Shown: positions 17,391 to 26,642, counted from the stretch's first letter. The stretch is 64,000 nucleotides of DNA from Streptomyces sp. NBC_01260 (GCF_036226405.1 NZ_CP108464.1:7874001-7938000); one strand, 5' to 3'. The notes: generated by a model from the sequence alone, not told the origin. Program-made: numbers and translations.

Positions 17391-18176
17391 GTGAGCTTGA
17401 GGATCGTTGTCTGTGTGAAGTACGTGCCCGACGCGACCGGTGACCGGCATTTCGCCGATGACCTGACGTTGGATCGTGAGGATGTCGACGGTCTGTTGTC
17501 GGAGCTGGATGAGTATGCGGTCGAGCAGGCGTTGCAGATCGCGGACGGGGTGGATGATGCGGAGGTCACCGTGTTGACGGTGGGTCCGCAGGATGCCAAG
17601 GACGCGTTGCGCAAGGCGTTGTCGATGGGTGCGGACAAGGCTGTTCACGTCGAGGACGACGGTCTGCACGGTTCGGATGCGGTGGGTACGTCGTTGGTGC
17701 TGGCGAAGGCGGTCGAGAAGACGGGTTATGACCTGGTGATCTCGGGGATGGCGTCGACGGACGGCACGATGGGTGTGGTTCCGGCGTTGCTGGCGGAGCG
17801 GCTGGGTGTGCCGCAGGTGACGTTGTTGTCCGAGGTGAGGGTCGAGGGTGGTGTGGTGACCGGGCGTCGGGACGGTGACACGGCGTCGGAGCGGCTGGAG
17901 GCGTCGTTGCCCGCGGTGGTGTCGGTGACTGATCAGTCGGGTGAGGCGCGTTACCCGTCGTTCAAGGGGATCATGGCGGCGAAGAAGAAGCCGGTGGAGT
18001 CGCTGGATCTGGGTGATCTGGGGATCGAGGCGGGCGAGGTGGGTCTGGCGGGTGCGTGGTCGGTGGTGGATTCGGCGGTGCAGCGTCCGGCGCGTACGGC
18101 GGGCACGATCGTGAAGGACGAGGGTGAGGGTGGCAGGCAGCTGGCCGAGTTCCTGGCGGGTCAGAAGTTCATCTAG
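17391..18176 (+). CDS. etfB: Electron transfer flavoprotein beta subunit
   Basis: 261 residues from a GTG at 17391 with AGGAGAG upstream. LRIVVCVKYVPDATGDRHF, DEYAVEQALQI and the ADP-binding TDGTMGVVPALLAERL are standard ETF-beta signatures. With the alpha subunit it forms a heterodimer that carries FAD and AMP and passes electrons from acyl-CoA dehydrogenases to the quinone pool. Codon use is odd for the window: Val, Leu, Gly and Arg codons end mainly in G or T rather than C over much of the gene, as in the next gene. Confidence 0.92.
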   Translation: MSLRIVVCVKYVPDATGDRHFADDLTLDREDVDGLLSELDEYAVEQALQIADGVDDAEVTVLTVGPQDAKDALRKALSMGADKAVHVEDDGLHGSDAVGTSLVLAKAVEKTGYDLVISGMASTDGTMGVVPALLAERLGVPQVTLLSEVRVEGGVVTGRRDGDTASERLEASLPAVVSVTDQSGEARYPSFKGIMAAKKKPVESLDLGDLGIEAGEVGLAGAWSVVDSAVQRPARTAGTIVKDEGEGGRQLAEFLAGQKFI

Positions 18177-18238
18177 GGCTTGGTGCCCGTTCGTTGTCCT
18201 CGTTGTTTCTTCGCTGATGTGCAGGAGAGGGAAGTTCC

Positions 18239-19201
18239 ATGGCTGAGGTTGTTGTTTTTGTCGATCACGTGGATGGTGCGGTCCGTAAGCCCACGCTGGA
18301 GTTGTTGACGCTGGCGCGGCGGATCGGTGAGCCGGTCGCGGTGGCGTTGGGTGCGGGTGCGGGTGAGACGGCTGGTGTGCTGGCCGGGCATGGTGCGGTG
18401 AGGGTGTTGACGTCGGAGGCGTCGCAGTACGCGGACTATCTGGTGGTGCCGAAGGTGGATGCGCTGCAGGCGGCGTGTGCGGTGGTGTCGCCGGTGGCGG
18501 TGCTGGTGCCTTCGTCGGCGGAGGGCAAGGAGATCGCTGCGCGGCTGGCGTTGCGGATCGGTTCGGGTGTCATTACGGATGCGACTGATGTGGAGGCCGG
18601 TGAGCTGGGTCCGGTGGCGACGCAGTCGGCTTTCGCGGCGTCGTTCACGACGCGGTCGCGTGTGTCGCGGGGTGTTGCGGTGATCACGGTGAAGCCGAAC
18701 TCGGCTCCGGTGGAGCCGGTGGCGGGCGCGGGTGTGGTGGAGGAGCTGGAGGTGTCGTTCTCGGCGCTGGCGACGGGTACGAAGGTGCTGTCGCGTACGC
18801 CGCGTGAGTCGACGGGGCGTCCGGAGCTGACGGAGGCGGCGATCGTGGTGTCGGGTGGGCGGGGTGTCAATGGTGCGGAGAACTTCCGTGTCATCGAGGC
18901 GCTCGCGGACTCGCTGGGTGCGGCGGTGGGTGCCTCGCGTGCGGCGGTGGACGCGGGCTGGTATCCGCATTCCAGCCAGGTCGGGCAGACCGGTAAGTCG
19001 GTCTCGCCGCAGTTGTACATCGCTTCGGGTATCTCGGGTGCGATCCAGCACCGGGCGGGGATGCAGACGTCCAAGACGATCGTCGCGATCAACAAGGACG
19101 CCGAGGCCCCGATCTTCGACCTCGTCGACTACGGCGTCGTCGGTGACCTCTTCAACGTCGTGCCCCAGCTCACCGACGAGGTCACCAGCCGCAAGGGCTG
19201 A
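18239..19201 (+). CDS. etfA: Electron transfer flavoprotein alpha subunit
   Basis: 320 residues; an AGGAGAGG site precedes the ATG by about eight bases. The C-terminal FAD-binding module is clear: VVSGGRGVNGAENFRVIEAL, GASRAAVDAGWYPHSSQVGQ, then LYIASGISGAIQH and IVAINKDAEAPIFDLVDYG. It lies 62 bp after etfB as one transcription unit. Codon choice switches sharply near 19000: the last 200 bases return to C-ending codons, while most of the gene prefers GTG, GGT and CGT. Confidence 0.92.
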   Translation: MAEVVVFVDHVDGAVRKPTLELLTLARRIGEPVAVALGAGAGETAGVLAGHGAVRVLTSEASQYADYLVVPKVDALQAACAVVSPVAVLVPSSAEGKEIAARLALRIGSGVITDATDVEAGELGPVATQSAFAASFTTRSRVSRGVAVITVKPNSAPVEPVAGAGVVEELEVSFSALATGTKVLSRTPRESTGRPELTEAAIVVSGGRGVNGAENFRVIEALADSLGAAVGASRAAVDAGWYPHSSQVGQTGKSVSPQLYIASGISGAIQHRAGMQTSKTIVAINKDAEAPIFDLVDYGVVGDLFNVVPQLTDEVTSRKG

Positions 19202-19293
19202 CCCGCCACCCAGCACACGGCACATGGCACGACCCGCAGTCCGGGGCCGCACGGTGAACACACCGCGCGGCCCCGCACCGTTTCCGATCACCA

Positions 19294-19322
19294 TTGACGC
19301 AGGTACGGCAGCCTTATAACTT
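19294..19322 (+). promoter_or_regulatory. Promoter of the DUF6986 gene
   Basis: TTGACG and TAACTT are separated by 17 bases in an AT-rich patch, about 60 bases before the start codon. The match to the housekeeping sigma consensus is good. Confidence 0.6.
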
Positions 19323-19381
19323 CACTATACGGATTGTTGATTCCGGGAAGCGGAAACAGCGAGAGCGTGGAGGGTGCGGAA

Positions 19382-20680
19382 ATGGGTCAGCAGGAGAAGG
19401 TGGCGACGAGCCTCGCCGGAGCGGTCAGCGACGGGATCAGCGCCTCCCTCACGGAGGTGGACGCCGAACTCGCCCGCCGTTACCCCGGCGATCCCGGGAC
19501 CCGTCAGCCCGTCCACACGGTCTACGTACCGGGGGACACCTTCACGGCCGGCACCATCCGCTCCTGGGGCGACCAGGCGCTGGAGGCACTCGACGAGCAC
19601 GCCCCCGACGCGGCCTCCCTCGCGGCGGTCCTCGGCATCCCGGACGAGCTCGCCGGGGCCGTCCACGACCGGGTGCGCGCCAAGCTGGAGCGGGAGCCCG
19701 TCGAGGATCTGCGGATCGACTTCGAGGACGGCTACGGCCCCCGCTCCGACGCCGAGGAGGACGAGGCCGCGGCCCGTGCGGCCCGGCTGGTCCGCGACGC
19801 GTACGGGAACGGCACGGCCGCCCCGTACATGGGCATCCGGATGAAGTGCTTGGAAGCAGCCGTGCGGGACCGGGGCATCCGCACCACGGATGTCTTCCTC
19901 ACCGGCCTGATGCAGGCGGGCGGGCTTCCCGACGGGCTGGTGCTCACCCTGCCGAAGGTGACGTACCCCGAACAGGTCACCGCCTTCGTCCAGCTTCTCG
20001 AAGCCTTCGAGAAGGCGCACGGCCTGCCCTCGGGGCGGCTCGGCTTCGAGATCCAGATCGAGACCAGCCAGTCCATCCTGGCCGCCGACGGCACCGCCGC
20101 CGTCGCCCGGATGATCGATGCCGCGCAGGGCCGCGCGACCGGTCTGCACTACGGCACGTTCGACTACAGCGCCTGTGTCGGCGTCAGCGCCGCCTATCAG
20201 GCGAGCGACCACCCGGCGGCCGACCACGCCAAGGCCGTCATGCAGGTGGCCGCCGCGGGCACCGGCGTACGTGTCTGCGACGGCTCGACCAATGTCCTCC
20301 CCGTCGGCCCGACCCCGCAGGTCCACGAAGCCTGGCGGCTGCACTACGGTCTCACGCGGCGCGCCCTGGCCCGCGCCTATTACCAGGGCTGGGACATGCA
20401 CCCGGGTCATCTGCCGACCCGATACGCGGCCGTCTACACCTTCTACCGCGAGGGCCTGGAACAGGCCGCGGCCCGGCTTGCCGCGTACGTGGCCAAGGCG
20501 GGCGGCGACGTGATGGACGAACCCGCCACCGCCAAGGCGCTCAGCGGCTATCTGCTGCGCGGCATCGACTGCGGCGCGCTGGACACCGCGGAGGTGGCCC
20601 GGCTGACCGGGCTGACCCGCGCGGACCTGGACGCCTTCGCCTCACCGCGGCGCGGCGGGCTGACGGTCACGGCGCCGTAG
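19382..20680 (+). CDS. DUF6986 / HpcH-HpaI aldolase-citrate lyase family protein
   Basis: 432 residues from the ATG at 19382, with GGAGG upstream. The TIM-barrel signatures of the citrate-lyase beta/malate-synthase-like superfamily are visible: DLRIDFEDGYG, FEIQIETSQSI (metal-binding Glu), and GLHYGTFDYSACVGV. The C-terminal half carries the segment HLPTRYAAVYTFYREGLEQA. It probably makes or breaks C-C bonds of a 2-oxo acid or acyl-CoA, but the substrate is unknown. It is convergent with the LacI gene and has its own promoter. Confidence 0.8.
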   Translation: MGQQEKVATSLAGAVSDGISASLTEVDAELARRYPGDPGTRQPVHTVYVPGDTFTAGTIRSWGDQALEALDEHAPDAASLAAVLGIPDELAGAVHDRVRAKLEREPVEDLRIDFEDGYGPRSDAEEDEAAARAARLVRDAYGNGTAAPYMGIRMKCLEAAVRDRGIRTTDVFLTGLMQAGGLPDGLVLTLPKVTYPEQVTAFVQLLEAFEKAHGLPSGRLGFEIQIETSQSILAADGTAAVARMIDAAQGRATGLHYGTFDYSACVGVSAAYQASDHPAADHAKAVMQVAAAGTGVRVCDGSTNVLPVGPTPQVHEAWRLHYGLTRRALARAYYQGWDMHPGHLPTRYAAVYTFYREGLEQAAARLAAYVAKAGGDVMDEPATAKALSGYLLRGIDCGALDTAEVARLTGLTRADLDAFASPRRGGLTVTAP

Positions 20681-20710
20681 CCGCTGCCGCCGGACCTCGG
20701 GGTTCGCCGC

Positions 20711-21739
20711 TCAGGACGGGCGCAGTTCGCCCGAACCGCGCGGAATGAGCCTGGTGGGGAGCTCCACCCGGGCCGGGGCGTGGTCGGCGCCGTCGAGGCG
20801 GCGGAAAAGGTGTTCGGCCGCGGTGCGGCCGACGGCCGCGGCGTCCTGGGAGATGACGGTGATACCGAGCAGATCCGCGAGCTCTATGTCGTCGAAACCG
20901 ACCAGGGCGACCGGCCGTTCACGGCCGGCCAGCACACGTACCACGGTCACCGTCACCCGGTTGTTGCCGGAGAAGAGCGCGGTGACCGGTTCGGGGGCGG
21001 AGAGCATCGTCTCGGCGGCCCGGCGGACCCGGTCGGGGTCCGTGGAGCCCAGGGAGACCCAGGAGTCCTCCACGGTTATACCGGCGTCCGTCATGGCGGC
21101 GTGATAGCCGCGCAGCCGCTCGGTGGCGGTGTGGATGCGCGGCTGGTCGCCGATGAACCCGATCCGGCGGTGGCCGTGCGCGATCAGGTGGGCGACGCCC
21201 TGGCGGGCGCCGCCGAAGCTGTCCGAGAGCACCATGTCGGCATCGATCCGGCCGGCCGGCCGGTCCACGAAGACGGTCGCGATGCCGGCCTTTATCTCCT
21301 GTTCCAGATAACGGTGGTCGTCGCCGGCCGGAATCACGATGAGCCCGTCGACCCGGCGCGCGCACAGCGCCAGCACGAGCTCCTGCTCGCGCTCCGGGTC
21401 CTCGGCGCTCGAACCGTTGATGAGCAGGGCGCCGTGCGCGCGGGCGACCTCCTCCACGGCGCGGCTCAGCGGCCCGTAGAAGGGGTCGGCGAGGTCCTCC
21501 AGGACGAGTCCGATGGAGGCGGTACGGCCCTTGCGCAGCACGCGCGCACTGTCGTTGCGGCGGAAGCCCAGCGCGTCGATGGCCTCCTGGACCCGGCGCT
21601 CGGTGTCGGGCGTGACGCCCGGCTCGCTGTTGACCACGCGGGAGACCGTCTTGAGCCCCACTCCGGCACGCGCGGCCACATCCTTCATGGTCGGCCGGTT
21701 GCCGTAACGGGGCTCGGGGTGACGGGCGGTCTCGGCCAC
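20711..21739 (-). CDS. LacI-family transcriptional repressor
   Basis: About 342 residues from a GTG at 21739. The HTH and hinge are classic: TMKDVAARAGVGLKTVSRVVNSEPGV, then RVQEAIDALGFRRNDSARVLR. The periplasmic-binding-like effector domain contains IGLVLEDLADPFYGPLSRAVEE and VALVGFDDIELADLLG. It is divergent from the ROK kinase gene, with a perfect palindrome at 21839-21850 between them. It probably represses the kinase and perhaps the alpha-galactoside genes. The frame is open upstream to 22117, but the HTH sets the real N-terminus. Confidence 0.88.
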   Translation of the reverse strand: MAETARHPEPRYGNRPTMKDVAARAGVGLKTVSRVVNSEPGVTPDTERRVQEAIDALGFRRNDSARVLRKGRTASIGLVLEDLADPFYGPLSRAVEEVARAHGALLINGSSAEDPEREQELVLALCARRVDGLIVIPAGDDHRYLEQEIKAGIATVFVDRPAGRIDADMVLSDSFGGARQGVAHLIAHGHRRIGFIGDQPRIHTATERLRGYHAAMTDAGITVEDSWVSLGSTDPDRVRRAAETMLSAPEPVTALFSGNNRVTVTVVRVLAGRERPVALVGFDDIELADLLGITVISQDAAAVGRTAAEHLFRRLDGADHAPARVELPTRLIPRGSGELRPS

Positions 21740-21838
21740 GGTGCGCTGTCCTGTCGTCGGGTGCGAGGGGCTGTCCGGCGGGGCCGCGGAGAGTACCGCG
21801 GAGGGGGCCGGAGGCTGTGGCGTCGAGCATAGGCCCTG

Positions 21839-21850
21839 GACAACGTTGTC
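21839..21850. promoter_or_regulatory. LacI-type operator palindrome
   Basis: GACAACGTTGTC is a perfect 12-bp palindrome with the central CG typical of LacI/GalR operators. It lies between the divergent LacI-type regulator and ROK kinase genes, about 75 bp before the kinase start. Confidence 0.7.
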
Positions 21851-21924
21851 AGCTGAATGGAGACTATGCAGACTATTTACTGAAGCCGCAGGTCCCACCC
21901 CCTCACCATCCGGAGCCCACACCG

Positions 21925-22881
21925 ATGCATACCGACCTCGTAGCCGCGCTGGACATCGGCGGCACCAAGATCGCCGGGGCGTTGGTGGACGGCAGCGGCA
22001 CGCTCCTCGTACGCGCGCAGCGGCCGACGCCCGCCCGGGAGAGCGGGGAGAGGGTGATGGGGGCGGTCGGCGAGGTGCTGGCCGAGCTGACCGCCTCGCC
22101 GCTGTGGGGGCGGGCATCGGTCGTCGGGATCGGCAGCGCGGGCCCGGTGGACGCGTCCGCCGGGACGGTCAGCCCGGTCAACGTTCCCGGCTGGCGGGAC
22201 TTCCCGCTGGTGGAGCGGGTGAGCAAGGCGGCCGGTGGGCTGCCCGTCGAGCTGGTCGGCGACGGGGTCGCGATGACCGCGGCCGAGCACTGGCTGGGCG
22301 CGGCCCGCGGCTACGACAACGCGCTGTGCATGGTCGTGTCGACCGGTGTCGGCGGTGGGCTCGTCCTCGGCGGTACCCTCCGGCCCGGCCCGAGCGGCAA
22401 CGCGGGGCACATCGGGCACATCAGTGTCGACCTGGACGGCGATCCCTGTCCGTGCGGTTCGCGCGGCTGCGTCGAGCGCATCGCCAGCGGGCCCAACATC
22501 GCCCGCCGGGCACTGGAGGGCGGCTGGCGGCCCGGCCCGGACGGGGACGCGTCGGCCGCGGCTGTCGCCGCCGCGGCGAGGGCGGGGGACGCGGTCGCCG
22601 CGGCCTCCTTCGAGCGGGCCGCGCAGGCGCTGGCCGCGGGTATCGCCGCGACGGCCACGCTCGTCGAGATCGACATCGCGGTGATCGGCGGGGGAGTGGC
22701 CGGTGCGGGCGACGTCCTGTTCGCCCCGCTGCGCAGCGCACTGCGCCGCTACGCCACGCTCTCGTTCGTCCAGCAGCTGACGGTGGCGCCCGCGGTCATG
22801 GGCAACGACGCGGGGCTGGTGGGTGCGGCTGCGGCGGCGTTCGCGGTGCGGGCGGGCGTGGACGGGGTGGTCCCGGTCTGA
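21925..22881 (+). CDS. ROK-family sugar kinase (glucokinase-like)
   Basis: 318 residues starting MHTDLVAALDIGGTKIAGAL, where DIGGTK is the ATP-binding motif. The ROK zinc motif is read as CPCGSRGCVERIASG, and the catalytic region as GNAGHIGHISVD. It phosphorylates a hexose, probably glucose or galactose released by the neighbouring secreted alpha-galactosidase. It is divergent from the LacI repressor gene and preceded by CGGAG. Confidence 0.88.
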   Translation: MHTDLVAALDIGGTKIAGALVDGSGTLLVRAQRPTPARESGERVMGAVGEVLAELTASPLWGRASVVGIGSAGPVDASAGTVSPVNVPGWRDFPLVERVSKAAGGLPVELVGDGVAMTAAEHWLGAARGYDNALCMVVSTGVGGGLVLGGTLRPGPSGNAGHIGHISVDLDGDPCPCGSRGCVERIASGPNIARRALEGGWRPGPDGDASAAAVAAAARAGDAVAAASFERAAQALAAGIAATATLVEIDIAVIGGGVAGAGDVLFAPLRSALRRYATLSFVQQLTVAPAVMGNDAGLVGAAAAAFAVRAGVDGVVPV

Positions 22882-22950
22882 GGTGTGTCCCGCGGTCGCC
22901 AGGGACTACGGGACGGCCCGCGGGCGTGTTCTGAAGCTCCGTCCGCGGGA

Positions 22951-22980
22951 AGGGCGGGTCCGAGGTGTCGGGCCCGCCCT
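22951..22980. terminator. Hairpin between the convergent kinase and alpha-galactosidase genes
   Basis: AGGGCGGG pairs with CCCGCCCT across a 14-base loop, in the 125-bp gap between two converging genes; it could act in both directions. Confidence 0.55.
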
Positions 22981-23006
22981 CCGCACGTGCGCGCGGGGGT
23001 TCTCGG

Positions 23007-25076
23007 TCAGCAGGTGATGCGGAGGTCCCCCCAGTCCGCGTGGTCGGAGTCGTCGCCGTCCCCTCCGTCGGTGACGATCAGGCGGACGACCTGGGCGCCG
23101 CTCACATCCGCCGTGACGGGCTGCGCCGGCATCGCGTTGGTCAGCACCCCGGTCGAGGCCGCCTTGGTGCCGTCCGCCCGGATCTCGAAGGCCACACTCC
23201 CCTTGGCGCCCTTCTCGTCGTCCACACCGACCCGGGCCGTCACGGTGGTGCACGCACCGCCCGCGTAGTACTCGACGGTGCTGTCCGCGTGCACGCCCAG
23301 CCCCTTCGCGTACACCTCGCCGCCGATGGTGAGCGGATTACCGTCGCCCGCCGCGCTCTCACCGTTGCTGGTGTCCTTCTCGACCGGCCCGTAGCCGTTG
23401 GACGCGGAGAGCTGCGGCAGATCGCTCACATAGCCGCCGCCGGCCGGTGGTGCCACCACCACATGGGCCTGGAACGGCACCGAGGACCGTACGCGTTTCC
23501 CGGCGGGCGAGCGGTACTGCGCGGTGAGCGTCAGGTCGTACGTGCCGGTGGCCGTGCCGGCCGGGGCCGTCACCCGCCAGCGCGTGGTCAGCGCCCGTCC
23601 GGTGGGCAGCGCGGCGGCAGTCGTCGCCGAGCCGGCCCTGACCTGCCAGCCCGACGGTCCGGTGAGGGCCGCCGAGACCTTCAGGGCGGGCGTACGGCCC
23701 AGATCGGTGACCGTCGTCGTCAGCGGCGCGGTGCGTCCGGCCTCGACCAGCGGACTGCCGTCCAGGCCGAGTTCGGCGGCCGGCGGATGCGAGGCCCACT
23801 CGCGGTCGGCGGCGACGCGCAGCAGCACGGTTCCGTGCGCCGGAACGGTCGCCGAGATGTCGCCCGCGGTGTTGTAGTCCGTGTGTTCCCACAGGTCGCG
23901 CATCGTGTACGCGGCGGCCCGCGGCAGCCCCGCCGCCGAGGCCGTCGTCGAGATCCGCTGCGCGCTCCCGGTCTCGTTGAACAGCGCCACCGCGCGGCTG
24001 CCGTCCCGCAGCTCCTTGGAGACGACCCAGCGCCCCTCGTCGGAGGAGAGCACGGTTCCCTGCTTGCCCAGCGGGTCCTGGTCAACCGCGATGACCTCGT
24101 GGTTGGAGAGGATGTCGAACGTCTCGGGTGTCGCCTTGCGCAGATCGGAGCCGATGAGGAGCGGGGCGGCCATCACCGACCACATGGAGAAGTGGGTGCG
24201 GTACTCCGTGTCCGTCATGCCGCCGTTCCCGACCTCCAGCATGTCGGGGTCGTTCCAGTGTCCCGGTCCGGCGGCCGCGGCGAGCGGCAGATTCTGCTTC
24301 ATGATCGACAGCATGCTGCTCCAGCTGTCGTTGATGTCGCCCGTCGTGCGCCAGAGATTGCCGAGTTCCGCGGCCCACTCCCAGGGCTTGTTCTGTCCCC
24401 ATTCGCAAATGCTGTAGACGATGGGCCGGCCGGTGGCGGCGAGCGCGTCCCGCATCGTCGTATAGCGCTTTTTCGCGTCGATGCCCTGGTTGTTGCAGTT
24501 GTCGTACTTGAGGTAGTCGACGCCCCAGTCGGCGAACTGCTGCGCGTCGCTGTACTCATGGCCGAGTGCGCCGGGAAGCCCGACACTGTCGCAGGTCTTG
24601 GTACCCGCGCTGGTGTAAATGCCGAGCTTGAGCCCCTTCGAGTGGACGTAGTCCGCCACAGCCTTGATGCCGTTCGGGAATCGCGCCGGATCGGCCTCCA
24701 GCTTGCCGTCCGCATTGCGCTGCGGCTTGGCCCAGCAGTCGTCCAGATTGACGAACTGATAGCCGGCGTCCTTGAGGCCCTTCTCGACGAATATATCCGC
24801 GATGCCCTTGACCATCGACTCGTTGAACTCGGCCCGGCAATGGGTCGAGTTCCAGTTGTTGAATCCCATGGGGGGTGTGAGGGCGAGCCCGCTGCCGGCC
24901 GGCGCGCCGGCGGCGGATGCCTGGGCGGGGGCGGGGGCGGGGGCGGGGGCGGGTTCCGGGGAGTCCGCGGAGGCGGGGAAGGCGATCCCCGCCGCGCACA
25001 GGAGGCCTGCGGTCAGCGCTCCGATGACTCTGCGGGGGCCTGTGCGGGTTGTTCGGGTTGGAAGATGACGCATCAT
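23007..25076 (-). CDS. Secreted GH27 alpha-galactosidase with NEW3-like and NPCBM domains
   Basis: 689 residues from tandem ATGs at 25076, after GGAGGAACGTA. There is a signal peptide ending about AFPASA (35), then a Pro-Ala linker. The GH27 barrel shows LTPPMGFNNWNSTHC, LDDCWA, the nucleophile Asp in YLKYDNCNN (about 192), the probable acid/base in TTGDINDSW, and GHWNDPDMLEVGNGG. A C-terminal beta-sandwich, a NEW3-type domain (about 445-530) and an NPCBM domain (VYAKGLGVHADSTVEYY) follow. It would release galactose from alpha-galactosides outside the cell. It is divergent from the ABC importer and convergent with the ROK kinase. Confidence 0.92.
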   Translation of the reverse strand: MMRHLPTRTTRTGPRRVIGALTAGLLCAAGIAFPASADSPEPAPAPAPAPAQASAAGAPAGSGLALTPPMGFNNWNSTHCRAEFNESMVKGIADIFVEKGLKDAGYQFVNLDDCWAKPQRNADGKLEADPARFPNGIKAVADYVHSKGLKLGIYTSAGTKTCDSVGLPGALGHEYSDAQQFADWGVDYLKYDNCNNQGIDAKKRYTTMRDALAATGRPIVYSICEWGQNKPWEWAAELGNLWRTTGDINDSWSSMLSIMKQNLPLAAAAGPGHWNDPDMLEVGNGGMTDTEYRTHFSMWSVMAAPLLIGSDLRKATPETFDILSNHEVIAVDQDPLGKQGTVLSSDEGRWVVSKELRDGSRAVALFNETGSAQRISTTASAAGLPRAAAYTMRDLWEHTDYNTAGDISATVPAHGTVLLRVAADREWASHPPAAELGLDGSPLVEAGRTAPLTTTVTDLGRTPALKVSAALTGPSGWQVRAGSATTAAALPTGRALTTRWRVTAPAGTATGTYDLTLTAQYRSPAGKRVRSSVPFQAHVVVAPPAGGGYVSDLPQLSASNGYGPVEKDTSNGESAAGDGNPLTIGGEVYAKGLGVHADSTVEYYAGGACTTVTARVGVDDEKGAKGSVAFEIRADGTKAASTGVLTNAMPAQPVTADVSGAQVVRLIVTDGGDGDDSDHADWGDLRITC

Positions 25077-25205
25077 TACGTTCCTCCAGACTCGTGCCGA
25101 ATCATGTGACGACATGTGCACGCCAAGACGAGCGATTACGTTAGAGCGTGTTGGAGTCTGTTGGAAGAGGGGTGGTGTCGGTTGTTCGGTATCTCGTCAA
25201 AACCC

Positions 25206-25234
25206 TTGACGGGGCCCCTGGTTGGGAGTGTGAT
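25206..25234 (+). promoter_or_regulatory. Candidate promoter of the sugar ABC-importer operon
   Basis: TTGACG and TGTGAT are separated by 17 bases, about 50 bases before the binding-protein start. The -35 is good and the -10 is modest. An inverted repeat CATGT-N4-ACATG at 25103-25116 lies in the same divergent region. Confidence 0.4.
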
Positions 25235-25282
25235 CCAAGCGCACGTTCGGTTGTGTTGGGTTGTCTTCCGGAGGAGGGGGTC

Positions 25283-26626
25283 ATGGCGCACTCGTACGGC
25301 AGGTCAGATGTGCCCGGCAGTGTCGCAGGACATCGGATGTCCCGGCGAAGTCTCTTACGTGGCGCGGCAGTCGGTGCGGGGGCGGTCACGCTTCCCGCAC
25401 TGCTCACCGCGTGCGGCGGCGGTCCCGGTGGGGACGGCAAGACGATCACCCTGGGCTCGAATTCATCCGACCCCATTCCGAAGAAGGCGTTCGCCGAGGC
25501 CTTCAACGCCTACGCGGCTCAGTCCGACGGCCGGAAGGTCAAGGTCAACACGGTTGACCACAACACCTTTCAGGAGAACATCAACCGGTATCTGCAGGGC
25601 AAGCCCGACGACGTCTTCATGTGGTTCGCCGGAAACCGTATGCAGTTCTTCGCCGAGAAGGGCCTGTTGCACGACATCAGTGACAACTGGCAGGGTTACA
25701 AGGGCTTCTCCGCCGCGCTGAAGGCCCAGTCCACCGGAGCGGACGGCAAGCAGTACCTCACTCCGTACTACTACTATCCATGGGCCGTCTTCCACCGCAA
25801 GAGCCTGTTCACCGAACGCGGCTACCAGGTGCCGAAGACGCTGGACGAGTACGTGGCCCTCGCCAAGCAGATGAAGAAGGACAAGCTGGACCCCATCGCG
25901 TTCTGCGACAAGGACGGCTGGCCCGCGATGGGTACCTTCGACTACATCAACATGCGGACCAACGGCTACGAATTCCACAAGAGCCTGATGGCCGGCGAGG
26001 AAGCCTGGACGGACAAGCGGGTCAGGGAAGTCTTCGACACCTGGCGGCGCCTCCTCCCGTACTGCCAGCAGGGCGCCAACGGCCGTACCTGGCAGGAGGC
26101 AGCGACCAGCCTCCAGAAGCGCGACGCGGGAATGGCGGTCTTCGGCCTGCCGCACCCCGGGGCCCAGTTCCCCAAGACCGAACAGGACGACCTCGACTTC
26201 TTCCCCTTCCCCGTCATCAACCCGGAACACGGCCAGGACGCCGTCGAAGCGCCCATTGACGGGTTCCTGCTGGCGAAGAAGTCGAAGAACCTCAAGAACA
26301 AGAAGTCCCTGGAGAGCGCCAAGGACCTGCTGAAGTGGCTCGCCACCGGCAAGGCCGAGGACATCTACCTGAAGAGCGACCCGAACAACATCGCGGTCAA
26401 CGACCAGGCGGACACCTCTCACTACTCCGCGATCCAGAAGAAGGCCGTCGACCTGGTCGCCGGGGCGAAGCAGATCTCCCAGTTCATGGACCGGGACACC
26501 CGCCCGGACTTCTCCTCCACGGTCATGATCCCGGCGATCCAGAAGTTCATCAGCAGCCCGAACGACGTGGACGGCCTGGTCAACGACATCGAACGGCAGA
26601 AGAAGAGCATCTTCACCTCGGACTGA
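25283..26626 (+). CDS. Sugar ABC transporter substrate-binding lipoprotein
   Basis: 447 residues from the ATG at 25283 with GGAGGAGGGGG. The N-terminus SRRSLLRGAAVGAGAVTLPA then LLTACGGG combines a twin-arginine-like motif with a lipobox, so it is probably exported folded and lipid-anchored. The mature part is a type 1 solute-binding protein (MWFAGNRMQFFAEKGLLHDI, then YYYYPWAVFHRKSLF). With the two following permeases it forms a carbohydrate importer, probably for alpha-galactosides given the divergent alpha-galactosidase. Confidence 0.9.
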   Translation: MAHSYGRSDVPGSVAGHRMSRRSLLRGAAVGAGAVTLPALLTACGGGPGGDGKTITLGSNSSDPIPKKAFAEAFNAYAAQSDGRKVKVNTVDHNTFQENINRYLQGKPDDVFMWFAGNRMQFFAEKGLLHDISDNWQGYKGFSAALKAQSTGADGKQYLTPYYYYPWAVFHRKSLFTERGYQVPKTLDEYVALAKQMKKDKLDPIAFCDKDGWPAMGTFDYINMRTNGYEFHKSLMAGEEAWTDKRVREVFDTWRRLLPYCQQGANGRTWQEAATSLQKRDAGMAVFGLPHPGAQFPKTEQDDLDFFPFPVINPEHGQDAVEAPIDGFLLAKKSKNLKNKKSLESAKDLLKWLATGKAEDIYLKSDPNNIAVNDQADTSHYSAIQKKAVDLVAGAKQISQFMDRDTRPDFSSTVMIPAIQKFISSPNDVDGLVNDIERQKKSIFTSD

Positions 26627-26642
26627 ACCTGGAGCACCGACC

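Noticed and set aside
18173..19294. Long His/Arg-rich antisense frame opposite etfA (373 codons)
   Set aside because: It is a by-product of the unusual G-ending codons of etfBA. Composition is almost only Arg, His, Leu and Thr, with no ribosome site and no plausible fold.
24920..24960. G-rich tandem repeat that could form a quadruplex
   Set aside because: It codes for the Pro-Ala linker after the alpha-galactosidase signal peptide, a normal secreted-enzyme feature.
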